Below are positions 23,625 to 33,538 of a stretch of DNA of 64,000 nucleotides, in pieces. The DNA comes from Lepidodermella squamata. Its lineage: Eukaryota > Gastrotricha. Position 1 is the stretch's first letter. Every line of letters starts with the position of its first letter. The stretch is taken from assembly GCA_047495785.1 (NCBI GenBank), contig JBLDXI010000004.1:2418001-2482000 (forward strand), read 5' to 3'. A program made the position numbers and the translations under genes. The notes under the pieces are model-generated. The model saw only the letters and a list, made by a program, of their open reading frames with translations. It searched no databases and had not been told where the DNA came from.

Positions 23625-25136
23625 ATGGCTACACCAGCGAAGAAGCCATTTGGAATGACTGTCGAAGAGCGAGCGAAGAAGCTGCGGGTCGACGATCTTA
23701 CGGTCGATCAAGTTGCTCTCGTCATGCAGCTAATCCAGCAGTTACGCTCGGAGAATGCTGACACCGTTCCGTCGTCTCCCTGCCCGCCGACTGGGCAGTC
23801 CCCTCCTCACCTGTCTTCGTTCGGTGACCTTCAGATGTCTGTTGACAGTCCACCTTCCTCCCCACCCCCGTCGTCAAGTGGGGCGTCGAACCAGCCCTGG
23901 CAGCAAGCGTCGCCCAAGCGTAAAGTGGCGCGCAAGGAAGACCCGCCGCCTCCGCCCCCGACTCGTACATCTGCTCCCCACCCGTCTATTGGACCTCAAG
24001 AGGCGCCTGTCAACTACAAGGTCGTGATAATCGACCGCGTCACTGGCATGACTCGTGGAGAGCTCGAGCCAGAGTTGGTCCGCGTTGCGCCATGGCTGGC
24101 GCCCGTCGCGGTCGATGTCATGAGCAGCGGCGGCCTCCGCGTGAAGTGCGCCACTGCGACGGACGCTGACAAGCTACTCAAGCGTACCGGCTTCCCTAAG
24201 GGTGCGTTTCGCGACTCAGACTTCCGCATTCACTATCCGGGCCGGCCTGACCCGACTGTGACCGAATCAGATCGCATTTTGAAAGACAAACGCTCGGCCA
24301 TATGCTACCGCCTGCCCTCCTGTTACACTGGCGATACTCTGCGCCCCCTTTTCCGGCCCGAGTATATCGAGGAAATCCGCGAGATTCCCCCGCTCCCTGG
24401 TAAGCAGACGTCGCCGATGGTGCTCGTCTTTCGATCGGCTGAGCATTACGAGGATGCCATGGCTAACGGTGTCAAGTTTCTGAATCGTCGCATTAAAGTC
24501 CACAAGTTGAAAAGCAAGGCTCTCCCGCCTACCTGTCTGAAGTGCGCCGCTTACGGCCATGTCGCTGTCGATTGTTCTCCGGACACCACGCCACGATGCA
24601 GCCGCTGTGCTGCGACTGATCACACGATTTCCACCTGTCTCGCTGAGCCTGAAGATCGTCGTTGCCCCCACTGCAGTGGCGGCGGTGAGCCTCATCATTC
24701 TGGTTCGTGGCGGGGCTGCCCTGCGTTCAAGACCGCCCAGGCTGACGAGGTGGCCCGTCGCCGTGCCATCGCCGTCGCCCGTGAAGCGAAAGCCGCCGAA
24801 CGTGAAAAGCGTCGTCAACAAGCGAAGGTCCCCGAGCACCTACGGGGTGGCCCCACGCACTTTCTCTCCACCCGTGACTTTGTCGGCGGACCAACGCCTG
24901 CTCCGTGGTCATCCACTTCTCCGTCGTGGGTGCCTCCTGCTACTCCGCCTGTTAATCCTGCACTCCGCGGTCACTTTCTGTCGCCTGATGGCGCCCGGCT
25001 CTTTAGTCTTATGGAAGAGCGGTTCCAGCGTATGGAAGCCGCTTTCGAGCGCCGACTCGACACTGTCGGACGCTTATTCGACCGGCTCTTCGCCCCCCCG
25101 CTGCCGCCACAAACCAGCTCGACCCGTAATGGCTAA
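23625..25136 (+). CDS. LINE ORF1, gag-like RNA-binding protein with CCHC knuckles
   Basis: About 503 residues from the Met at 23625 (MATPAKKPFGM); an in-frame Met at 23565 is also possible. The first 150 residues are Pro/Ser-rich and low in complexity. A folded middle part (about 150-300) resembles the gag domain of R1/Jockey elements. Two classical zinc knuckles follow (CLKCAAYGHVAVDC and CSRCAATDHTISTC, spacing C2-C4-H4-C) and a third CPHC...H...C cluster. The C-terminal third is basic then Pro-rich. The protein should coat the element RNA. Its stop codon overlaps the start of ORF2. Confidence 0.9.
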   Translation: MATPAKKPFGMTVEERAKKLRVDDLTVDQVALVMQLIQQLRSENADTVPSSPCPPTGQSPPHLSSFGDLQMSVDSPPSSPPPSSSGASNQPWQQASPKRKVARKEDPPPPPPTRTSAPHPSIGPQEAPVNYKVVIIDRVTGMTRGELEPELVRVAPWLAPVAVDVMSSGGLRVKCATATDADKLLKRTGFPKGAFRDSDFRIHYPGRPDPTVTESDRILKDKRSAICYRLPSCYTGDTLRPLFRPEYIEEIREIPPLPGKQTSPMVLVFRSAEHYEDAMANGVKFLNRRIKVHKLKSKALPPTCLKCAAYGHVAVDCSPDTTPRCSRCAATDHTISTCLAEPEDRRCPHCSGGGEPHHSGSWRGCPAFKTAQADEVARRRAIAVAREAKAAEREKRRQQAKVPEHLRGGPTHFLSTRDFVGGPTPAPWSSTSPSWVPPATPPVNPALRGHFLSPDGARLFSLMEERFQRMEAAFERRLDTVGRLFDRLFAPPLPPQTSSTRNG

Positions 25137-28002
25137 TACGCTGCGTACGCTACTACAATGGAATCCGTGCGGCCTCCCCGGCAAGGAAGCTGAAACTTGT
25201 CAACAGCTAGAGACTTATAAACCCTTTGCTCTTTTCATAAGTGAATCCTTTCTTTTCTCTCTTTTGCGTGTAACCTCTAGGGATTATGCAATTTTTCGTT
25301 GTGATCGGGTACAGGACTCCGAGGATCTGTTGCTCAACGGCGCTCGTGGCGGCGCTGCTCTGTTTGTTCGGGAGGGCGCTCTCGTGGTCGCCGAGCGGCG
25401 GCTGGCTCTGACTGGTCGCAAGCTTAGTGAGTGGCTCGCTTTGGATGCTGTCCCTTTCGCTGGCTCGTCTGTTGTTCGTCTTCTTACCGGCTACTGTCCG
25501 CCGACGTCGTCCTTGGATCTCAGCTTCTTGGAAACCGAGTTCGCTGGGGCCTCCGCCTCCGGCCTCCCCTGTATCTTTAGCGGGGATCTCAATGGCAAGT
25601 CTCCACTGTGGGGTTCACAGTCCCACGATTTATGGAACCCTCACGGCTATTCCGTCCATCATTTCGTCACCCGTCTCGGTCTGACTGTTCTCTCCTCGCC
25701 TCCCACGCACCTGTCGAAAGCTCACAAGACCCTGTCTACGCTCGATATCTGGATTGTCAACGACGCGGCGCTTCGCCTTCTCGATGGTGGCGTGTCTGTT
25801 GGCGACCGACTTAGCAGCGATCACTTCTGCACGTCTGTCAGGGTTCGTCTTCCGTCCGGCTCTGGCCCTGCTCACGTCTACGAACTCGTGGACCCTGCTC
25901 CTCGCTACGACATCTCCAGAGCCGATCGTTTTGGATTCTCTCGTACCCTGATCCGGCTGCTGTCCGAAATCCCGCTGCCTAATGTCGGCGGCCCAGTGAT
26001 TCGGATCGACTCGTATCGGCGCCAGGTTGGTGCGGCAATCGCCGAATCTCGCCGTGTTCACGTCCCTCTGCTCGACCGCACTCAGCTGAGGAAAGTTTCA
26101 ATGACCCGCGACATGCGTAGCCTGCTCGAAAGAAAGAGGATTCTTGAACGTGGGCTCGGCAATCGAGTTGATGCCGGGCTTGTCGATAGGATCAACGCCT
26201 TGGACGCCCAGTTCCGCGCTGCGAAAGCGGCTCAGCAATTGCGGCGGGATATCTCCAACCTGCGATATGTTGAAGCTCTGTCGTTCCAGCACCGCTACCG
26301 AGAGGCTTATGCCCGCCTCCGTCGTCTCGATAAGTTTCGCCCTACCCCTGTTGATCGCCTGACCTACATGAAGCTCGATGATGGCAGTGTCCTGCCGCCT
26401 TCTACTGCCCTTGCTGATACACTGCTTGATCATTTCGTCAAACCGATGTCGCCCTACGTCGACCCCGATGCGGACGCTGCCACTCGCCAGTGGTGGCAAC
26501 AAGTCGAGGACGATGTCGTTGCAGATCCTGCCCTTCGTGCTTCCGATGTGATCCGCTTGCCCGCTCTCGGCGAGTTTTCTGTCAGTCAACGGATGCTCGC
26601 TGATGCTGTTAGCCGTTTAAAGTCCTTCAAGGCCCCTGGCTTGGATGGTATTCAAAACATCTACCTGAAGTGGGGTGGCCCTGTCCTGCAAACCCACCTT
26701 CGTCGGCTGTTCAACATGTCTCTTGGCAGTCGCTACGTGCCTCAAGCGTGGAAAGAAGCGGTTGTTGTGCCTATCCCAAAGGCCGGCAAGCCGCAGAACC
26801 ATGTCTCGTCACAGCGTCCCATCTCCTTGCTGCCGACTGACGCCAAGCTCATGGAGTCGATCGTGGCTCGGTGGATGACCCAGTTTCTCGAAAGTCAACA
26901 CCTTCTCCCTGAGAATCAGTTTGCATTCCGTCCGCACCATTCCGCGCCAGATGTCCCACTTCGCATCGTTCATCGCGTCCACGTCAACCGCTCCCTGCGC
27001 AGGAAGACTGTCGTGGCCGGCTTGGATGTTCAGGCGGCCTACGATTCCGTGTGGCACGCCGGGCTGATCCATAAGCTGGCCCAGCTGCCTCTCCCGCGAA
27101 ATTTGGTCGGCTGGCTGGCCGACTATCTTCGCGACCGTCGTCTGCAAGCTCGCGTGGCGGGCTCGCTGAGTCGTCAAGTCGTCGTCAATTGCGGGGTGCC
27201 GCAGGGTTCCCCGTTGTCGCCGCTTCTCTACATTCTGTACACCGCCGATTTGCTGTCCGCCCCAAGCGTGGATGGCACGTTGCTGCAGGCCTACGCGGAC
27301 GATCTAACTGTCGTCGGCGAGGGTGGCACGTTCCCTGCTGCTCAGCGTCGCCTCCAATTGGAGCTCACTCGTATTTCCGACTGGGCCAAGAAATGGCGCC
27401 AGAAGTTCAATCCCGCGAAGAGCGAAGTTATGCCATTTGGTAACGCGTCCGTTGATGTTAGGCTCAACGGCGCCGTAATTCCGCAAGTCGAGTCGTTACG
27501 AGTTCTTGGTGTTCACTTGGACCCTAAACTGACGTGGAAAGTTCATGTGGACAAGGTCTCTGACCGTTGCCGCAGAAATCTGGGTTTTTTCAAACATCTC
27601 ATGTTCACCCCTGGGCTGTCGCGCCGCTGGCGCCGCACCCTTTACTTGACTCTGGTCCGTTCGTGCTGGTCTTATGGAACCATTTGTCTGGCTACCGCCT
27701 CGAAGCAACAGCTTACTCGTCTCGCAGTCATCCAAAATGATAGCCTGCGTGCAATGCTCCACATTCGTCGGGACGACAGGGTCCGTGTGTCGGAGTTGGA
27801 ATCTCGTTGCCGCATCCCGAGTGTCCCTCGGTTTCTGGAACAGTGCCAGCGCCGTTATGTCGCCAAAGCCGCTCAGTTTGTCCTGCCGCTGCGCGAGGAC
27901 CTCGAGAGCGTCCGCCTGATGGCCCGCCCCCCTCCGCGCTCGCCCTTCGTGCTGTTGAGCAACAGACTTCCTCGTGGTCCTCTGCCCGACTTCATAGGCT
28001 AG
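25129..28002 (+). CDS. LINE ORF2, AP endonuclease and reverse transcriptase
   Basis: About 957 residues. The start ATG at 25129 overlaps the ORF1 stop within ATGGCTAA, suggesting coupled termination and re-initiation. Residues 1-230 are an apurinic-type endonuclease (FSGDLNGKSPLWG, SDHFCTSVRV). The centre is a reverse transcriptase with FKAPGLDGI, KAGKPQ, QRPISLLP, AFRPHHSA, LDVQAAYDSVWH, GVPQGSPLSPLLY and the catalytic YADD. A cysteine/histidine-poor C-terminal region follows. No stops or frameshifts, so it may be a young, competent copy. The R1/Jockey assignment rests on the two-ORF layout, the knuckles and the RT motifs. Confidence 0.92.
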   Translation: MANTLRTLLQWNPCGLPGKEAETCQQLETYKPFALFISESFLFSLLRVTSRDYAIFRCDRVQDSEDLLLNGARGGAALFVREGALVVAERRLALTGRKLSEWLALDAVPFAGSSVVRLLTGYCPPTSSLDLSFLETEFAGASASGLPCIFSGDLNGKSPLWGSQSHDLWNPHGYSVHHFVTRLGLTVLSSPPTHLSKAHKTLSTLDIWIVNDAALRLLDGGVSVGDRLSSDHFCTSVRVRLPSGSGPAHVYELVDPAPRYDISRADRFGFSRTLIRLLSEIPLPNVGGPVIRIDSYRRQVGAAIAESRRVHVPLLDRTQLRKVSMTRDMRSLLERKRILERGLGNRVDAGLVDRINALDAQFRAAKAAQQLRRDISNLRYVEALSFQHRYREAYARLRRLDKFRPTPVDRLTYMKLDDGSVLPPSTALADTLLDHFVKPMSPYVDPDADAATRQWWQQVEDDVVADPALRASDVIRLPALGEFSVSQRMLADAVSRLKSFKAPGLDGIQNIYLKWGGPVLQTHLRRLFNMSLGSRYVPQAWKEAVVVPIPKAGKPQNHVSSQRPISLLPTDAKLMESIVARWMTQFLESQHLLPENQFAFRPHHSAPDVPLRIVHRVHVNRSLRRKTVVAGLDVQAAYDSVWHAGLIHKLAQLPLPRNLVGWLADYLRDRRLQARVAGSLSRQVVVNCGVPQGSPLSPLLYILYTADLLSAPSVDGTLLQAYADDLTVVGEGGTFPAAQRRLQLELTRISDWAKKWRQKFNPAKSEVMPFGNASVDVRLNGAVIPQVESLRVLGVHLDPKLTWKVHVDKVSDRCRRNLGFFKHLMFTPGLSRRWRRTLYLTLVRSCWSYGTICLATASKQQLTRLAVIQNDSLRAMLHIRRDDRVRVSELESRCRIPSVPRFLEQCQRRYVAKAAQFVLPLREDLESVRLMARPPPRSPFVLLSNRLPRGPLPDFIG

Positions 28003-28593
28003 GCTGTTATTCTCTTTTCTCCCATCTTCTCTCCTATATCTTCCCTCTTTTTTCTTCACCTCTTATTTCATGTTGTTTTTCTTTCCTCTACAGGCTGCCT
28101 TGCTTTTTTATAAAATTCCTCCGTTAGCTACCGTTGTCTCCGCCTTATTTTCTCCTTTTTACTCTTACCGCAATTCTCTGTAATGTGTGTCTCTCTGCTG
28201 TCGATAACTACCCTGCAACTGATAAAACCCTCGCCATCTCCCTCTCCGTCTCTTACGTGCCCCATCAATATGATGAGCATGGATACATCTTACTAGCACG
28301 CGCCTCTTGTTCCATAGTATTATTAGAGAGTTATTTTGTGTGTTTTGTTATTTGGAAAGAGGACAACAATAAAGATTTTTATGTTTTATGTTTATGGGTG
28401 CTTTTAAGTCCTCAAATGATCAACCCGTGGCTATCGTTGATTTTCTGCGCTCGCTATGTTTATTTTTCAATCTAGTAACGCGGAACATGGAGGTGCGTGG
28501 TGGAAACACGTTAAAATGGGTTGAAATGAGGCAGAGGCGATTTGGGAAGATTTAAGCTCGGTGGTGGGAAGAAAAACACTTTTTGCAGCCCTG

Positions 28594-31337
28594 TGCAATG
28601 GAGTCAAGCCATCTTCATCAGAGGCATCAACTTCAGTATGAAATTCTTCGCCTAGAAGTTTCATGAATTCAACTCGCCAAATCTCAGCAGTGATGGGATA
28701 ATAAGTTTGAGATGCCGACGTGGCAGTAACATCAGCGTGAAATTCTCCGGCTAGAATTCTCACGATCTCTGAGTGTCCTTCCCGAGCGGCGTAATGCATG
28801 GGGGTCTCGCCTTCTTTATCAGTAGCATGAACTTCAGCATCGCATTCTCCGGCTAAAATCTGAACGATTTCCGCGTGTCCCCGCATAGCAGCGTAATGCA
28901 ATGGAGTACAGCCAAATCTGCTAGAGGCATTTACGTCGGCATGAAAGTCGTCGGCTAGAATTCTGACGATTTCAGCGTGGTTATTTCTAGCAGCGTAATG
29001 CAAGGAAGTCAAGCTATCTTTATCTGATGCTTTAACGTCAGCATGAAATTCCCCGACTAAAATTTTGACGATTTCCGCGTGTCCATTTCGAGCAGCATAA
29101 TGCAATGCCTTTTTCGCGAGTGTCAGCAACGTCGGCAGACGTATCTCCGTCACGGAATTTAATGCGTTTCGCTTCTTTATCATTGGCATTAACATCAGCA
29201 CCGAATTCGCCAGCTAGAATCTTCACGATTGCTGTATGCCCATTCAGAGTAGCGTAATGCAATGGAATACAGCCGGTTCTGCTAGAGGCATCAACGTCAG
29301 CATGAAATTCTCCGACTAAAATTTTGACGATTTCCGCGTGTCCATTTCGAGCTGCATAATGCAATTGAGTCTCGCCTTTTTCGCCAGTTGCAGAAACGTC
29401 AGCATCGAATTCTTCGACTAGAATCTTCAATATGTGCCTCCCGGGCAGCGATTTGCAACGGCGTATCGCCATCTTTCGATTCCGCGTGAGCATTTGCGTT
29501 TAATTCTTTTACAAGTATAATCACCATGTCCTTGTGACCTCTCAGCACGGCGAGATGCAAGGGTGTATAACCCGATGACATTTTAGTGTTCACAGACTGG
29601 CCCGCATCCGAGGCTAGAATTCTCACAACTTCAACGTGACCTTCCATTGCTGCGACGTGTAATAATGTCATGCCTTGCTCATTCACTATGTCGGTGTTAG
29701 CACCCATTTCTGTCGCCAATGATTTTACAATCCTACCGTAGCCGTTCTCCACTGCCGTCCATATTGGCGACTTGCCATTCCCTGCTTTTGTTTCAATAGT
29801 TTCACTTGCTAAGTTTCCGAGACATCTTACAGCTTTAGCCCGGCCACAATCAGCAGCGACATAGATAGGAGTTCTACCCAGCAAGTCCATGTATAGTGGA
29901 TCAGCATTGAACTTCGTCACCAGAAGATCAATGATGTCATCGTGACCCTCTTGAGCAGCAATGAACAACGGGGTAAAGCCTTCTTCACTTTTGAAGTTCA
30001 CGTCCAAGTTCAAGGTTGAGTTCGATAACAGCGATTCGATTTCTTCTGTCTTATGTTGCCTGATAAGTCTAAACATAAGCTAAAAAGAGGTAACTAATTA
30101 TACTTTTGTTTTTGAACGCGCTCACCCTTTTCGCAGCATTTCCATCGATTATCTCAGAAATGTCTTCCCCATCATTGTCTATAGTAGTTTGCTGGGAAAA
30201 TGGATCAATTGTCGAACTGAGCAATGCATGAGGGCGGAGACGCCTTGAACTATCCTTTTCACGGATAATTGCCATAATGACGCTGCGAAATGCGGGCGAA
30301 TATTTGCGTGAAGCGTCAAAAATTTTCGGGGGGTTTCTAAATAATCAATCGGCTTTATTTTTCCTAAAAGTTGGCTGATCGCCGAGACTTACGCTGTGAT
30401 ACCCATTATGGAATCGAACTATACGGAGTGGTCTGGTAAAATCAAGTGTTTGGTTCTAGGCTCAAATACTAACCGGCAGGTAGAAATTAGCCAGCTCGAA
30501 TAAAGTGACACCCACAGCCCACCAATCGCTCTCGTGTGAGTGCTCTTTCCTGTTGAACAATTCCGGCGCCATGTAATGCATGGTTCCAAGCCTGAAGTTG
30601 TACGCCGTTTGCTGGATACTGATTGAAGAGCTGCGAGGCGTGAATAACATTCATGAGTGATTCAAATCACTGATAGCTCTAGTTTTACTTGTCATAAATT
30701 TTCGCCAAGCCAAGATCCCCTAGTTTCACTTGACCGTTGTGCAAAAAGATGTTTTTAGGCTTTATGTCGCGATGGAGTGCTCGATTGTCATGCAGGGTAG
30801 CGACCGCTGAAGCAAGTTGTCGCGACCACTCTAATAGCACACTTTCAGGGATGGGACCTGTTGCATTTTTCATGTAATTATCCAAGTCTCCGCCAGAGCA
30901 GTATTCCATGACAAGGTAATACATTAGAGAACCTGAATTCCCCGTCTCTGTGATAAAAAATTAGGGGACATTTGTAATTATTACCAGTGATACATTTCGA
31001 AAGCTACCAGTAAATGCTCCGTAAACAGATACAACATTTGGATGTGACAATTTCACCAATTTCTCGTGCTAAAATTGCGGATTATTAATAGGATGGAGTG
31101 CGAAGTTATAAACATGTTAACCTCTTTCTCACTCAGTTTCACTAGCTTATCGGCGAACTTGGGTTCCACCGGGTAAGCATCGCGAATTCGAGTGAGGTTG
31201 ACTTCCTTTACAGCGTAAGGCGCAACATCGTTTCTCCGGCGGCATAGCGTCGTTGAGCCGAAGAAACCGCTTCCTAATGACTTCTCAATGATGAACTCAT
31301 GTATGGAATAAAACTTATCATCCCCGCCAACAGCCAT
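28594..31337 (-). pseudogene. 5' part of kinase-ankyrin pseudogene K2
   Basis: Kinase exons 31337-31122, 31068-31008, 30947-30689, 30630-30474, 30418-30393 and 30336-30126 are intact and match K1 in number and phase. Motifs are GSGFFGS, YAVKEVN, HRDIKPKN, GDLGLA, YMAPELF and SDWWAVGV, so this kinase keeps the residues K1 has lost. The ankyrin exon starts at 30079 (LMFRLIRQHKTEEIESLL) but suffers frameshifts near 29430 and 29110. It is then split at 28594 by the hAT-like element and resumes at 22636. The kinase with its first repeats might still be translated, but the full protein cannot be made. Sequencing error as the cause of the frameshifts cannot be excluded. Confidence 0.8.
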
Positions 31338-32243
31338 TGTTAAGCTGTGCTATTATACTAAGTGAAAGTAAAACCACAGATATGAAATTTCCAATGTTCA
31401 CTGCCTTAAATGTATTTTTTTCATTGGCTGATAAGATAAAATGGGTGTCGCTAGCATATTGCTTGGCTCCTGTTCCCTGTTTATCTCGTCATTGATAAGA
31501 CGTCGCGAAAGCATGGAAGGAAAATGAAACCGATCGCTTCCTCAGGCTATTTCCTCCTATGCCCAAGCCTATCCATGTTGAGCTAACAAACTCTATACAA
31601 ATTGATCTGGAAAAAAATTGTATAGGAGACATATTTAAATTGAATTTTACCCATCTTTCTGGCCGAGCCAGACCGGCCAAGAAAATAAAAATTCGTCTGT
31701 TTCGTCAATTTTGAGAAACGGACCGGCCGAACACGACTCGCGACAACGGGAGTTCCCCGTCGTTAAACTTCAAATTTCATCGCTTCGTTCGTTATCTTTG
31801 ATTGAAAACAGCAGTCATTTTGGCAAGCACAGCAAACACGTTTTTCATCGCAGCCTGAGTCCAGGGAGGAAGAGTGAAAAGAAAGAATTGAACCAAGAAC
31901 CAAGCCAGAGCGGTATTTTCCACGAGTATATTCCACTCTAATGGATTCATCCTCGGAGGGCTGCGGTTAAATGAAAATAATGGCGAATCCGATTAAACCT
32001 GAAAACCTGACTAAACCAATTTCTCCGATATTAATTCGTATTATTTTAACATATTTCCCTAATCCTAACTTATTCATAAAAATTGTTGATTCAGCCGTTA
32101 ACAATTCCGCCTTGTCTTTTGTCCTGCCGCCAATTAGATCAATAGCCTGGGCGATGGCTCTTCGAGTATATCCCATCAGCTTAGCTCATTCATTTCTTTT
32201 CAAACTTGAATAACACTTTGAATTATCTCTCCAAGTCAATGTC
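31338..32243. other. Upstream flank of K2 and spacer before the small peptide gene
   Basis: Contains the GATA block at 31427-31438. Short frames at 31711-31941 and 31971-32213 have no domain or splice support. Nothing else recognised. Confidence 0.4.
31427..31438 (+). promoter_or_regulatory. Double GATA motif upstream of K2
   Basis: GCTGATAAGATA, 90-101 bp upstream of the K2 start codon; identical to the block at 35773-35784 in front of the third kinase-ankyrin locus and nearly so to that of K1. Confidence 0.55.
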
Positions 32244-32432
32244 ATGGCAAAGCTTCTTCTACTGATCGCTATGATGGTATGAGTTATACGCATTCATTTC
32301 ATCTCATTCAATTTCTGTATTTCTGCAATTCTTTTGCAATAGGCTGCTGCTCTCGTTGCTGTCGCGGTGGCCGCCCCGGGCAAGCAGGTTAATATGGCCG
32401 ACTTTAACAATGTTCTTTTCGGAGGCGGCTAA
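32244..32432 (+). CDS. Small secreted peptide precursor, 40 residues
   Basis: Exon 1 32244-32276 encodes MAKLLLLIAMM; donor GTATGA; exon 2 32343-32432 follows acceptor TTGCAATAG after a 66-bp intron, in phase, and ends in TAA. The product is a typical signal peptide (hydrophobic to about residue 21, cleavage expected after VAVAA) and a mature peptide of about 19 residues, PGKQVNMADFNNVLFGGG or one residue longer, with no cysteine and a Gly-rich end. A polyadenylation signal follows 140 bp downstream. A decayed homologue lies at 33230-33310, showing that the locus was duplicated. Secretion is well supported; whether it is a neuropeptide, antimicrobial or other peptide is not known. The terminal GGG lacks a dibasic site. 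Confidence 0.68.
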
Positions 32433-32571
32433 CATTATGGATGGATCGCCCTGCTAAGTTGCGGGAGGAGAGAGCGGATTTTTTGGACATTTGAAACATA
32501 TTATTGAATATTTCCGCCATTGCTGTTAGCTGCTTTTTGAGTGATAGGCATTATACTCCAGGAAAGAAGTT

Positions 32572-32577
32572 AATAAA
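32572..32577 (+). terminator. Polyadenylation signal for the small peptide gene
   Basis: AATAAA on the plus strand, 140 bp after the stop codon of the 32244 gene and in the right orientation. Confidence 0.5.
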
Positions 32578-33229
32578 AAGTTTGAAGGCATCATAAAATT
32601 CACGTTTTGATAGCGTTAACCTTATAGCTGAAAAGTAAGCGAGTGGCGAGGAGCGAGAGAGCATCTGAAGCAAGCTGCCTACCAAGCGCTTCAGCTTCTT
32701 TTTGATATAGCATAATAATCGATAATGTCGAGGTCATATTTACCACAATTCAGTCGAAGAGTAACAAACAAAAGGATCAAATTTCCGAATTAGTAGCTTT
32801 TGTATATCAGATTGAACGAAACTGATGATTTCTGACCTGTTTTGCTTGAATTTCTTGGAAACCGAGAGTTTTGGGCCTAGTTTTAGGTGTCTACTTGTTG
32901 CAAATTTATGAAATATATATATTTTTTTCCTTGTAAGTTAAGATATCAAAAATTCGATGCGAAAATATGCCAAATGATGTTGCAAAACAAAAAACTAGGT
33001 CATTTCTTATTTCTCGTTTTTCATTAGGAATTGTTATAGCTTTTTTCCCTTTCCCCTCCCTACTGACGTAGCCTCTACGTGAATTTGTCTAACCAGCCGC
33101 TATTTCTCACGTATTTTTGCGCTAACATTTTCACGCCGTATCATTGATCTTTTCAATTGTTTGACTAGTGATTAGCAGCTCGGATGGGTGCTTTTCGAGT
33201 AAGCTTTTGAGCTCAGTCATTTTGTTTTA
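32578..33229. other. Spacer, nothing recognised
   Basis: About 650 bp, AT-rich, including ATATATAT-rich sequence near 32912. No coding or repeat signal seen. Confidence 0.4.
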
Positions 33230-33310
33230 ATCTTGAATAACACATTGAATTACTTCTCAGTGATCGAATTGTCACGACAGAGCTCGGTTTAGCTATCACT
33301 ATGATTGAAG
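33230..33310 (+). pseudogene. Relic copy of the small secreted peptide gene
   Basis: CTTGAATAACACATTGAATTAC matches the flank CTTGAATAACACTTTGAATTAT at 32209-32230. The following bases align with the first exon of the peptide gene, but ATGGCA is changed to ACGACA so the start codon is gone. No second exon is evident. It marks an old tandem duplication. Confidence 0.5.
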
Positions 33311-33538
33311 GTTCCATTCTCGTCGAGTTCTTGTTTGCCCTTTCCTCTGTATTTCTCAAATGGCTTTGAGCTTTAATAGAATACATTCAATATTGGGCTT
33401 TGTTTGTGAGACCCCTTCTTTGCTATCGAAAACTAGTCGAAACACGGTGTTAACAACATTATTTTCCGTCTTTAATCGATAAATTTTCGAATCAGGCATA
33501 AAGCACCATGGCGATATCAAATACTAAGGGTTCGATTA

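Larger units (their letters stand above)
23500..28460 (+). mobile_element. Full-coding R1/Jockey-type LINE nested in the hAT-like element
   Basis: Two overlapping reading frames, gag-like ORF1 and endonuclease-reverse transcriptase ORF2, are both undamaged, followed by a pyrimidine-rich 3' region and an AATAAA at about 28367. Codon use is markedly GC-richer than the neighbouring host genes. Exact 5' and 3' borders and a target duplication were not identified, so the limits are approximate. Confidence 0.75.
22637..28593. mobile_element. hAT-like DNA transposon (5.96 kb) with 8-bp TSD, carrying nested elements
   Basis: Exact 18-bp TIRs CAGGGCTGCAAAAAGTGT at 22637-22654 and, inverted, at 28576-28593. 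They are flanked by the perfect 8-bp duplication TGCAATGG at 22629-22636 and 28594-28601. TIRs starting CAGGG and an 8-bp TSD are the signature of the hAT superfamily. The flanks are two halves of an ankyrin repeat. No transposase frame remains; most of the interior is a nested LINE (about 23.5-28.45 kb) and a palindromic MITE (22932-23290). The original element was thus probably a short non-autonomous one. Confidence 0.88.

Noticed and set aside
24267-24839. 190-codon minus-strand frame inside the LINE
   Set aside because: Antisense shadow of the GC-rich ORF1 coding sequence.
24559-25128. Upstream extension of LINE ORF2 by 190 codons
   Set aside because: It overlaps ORF1 in another frame; the ATG at 25129 next to the ORF1 stop is the natural start and precedes the endonuclease motif directly.
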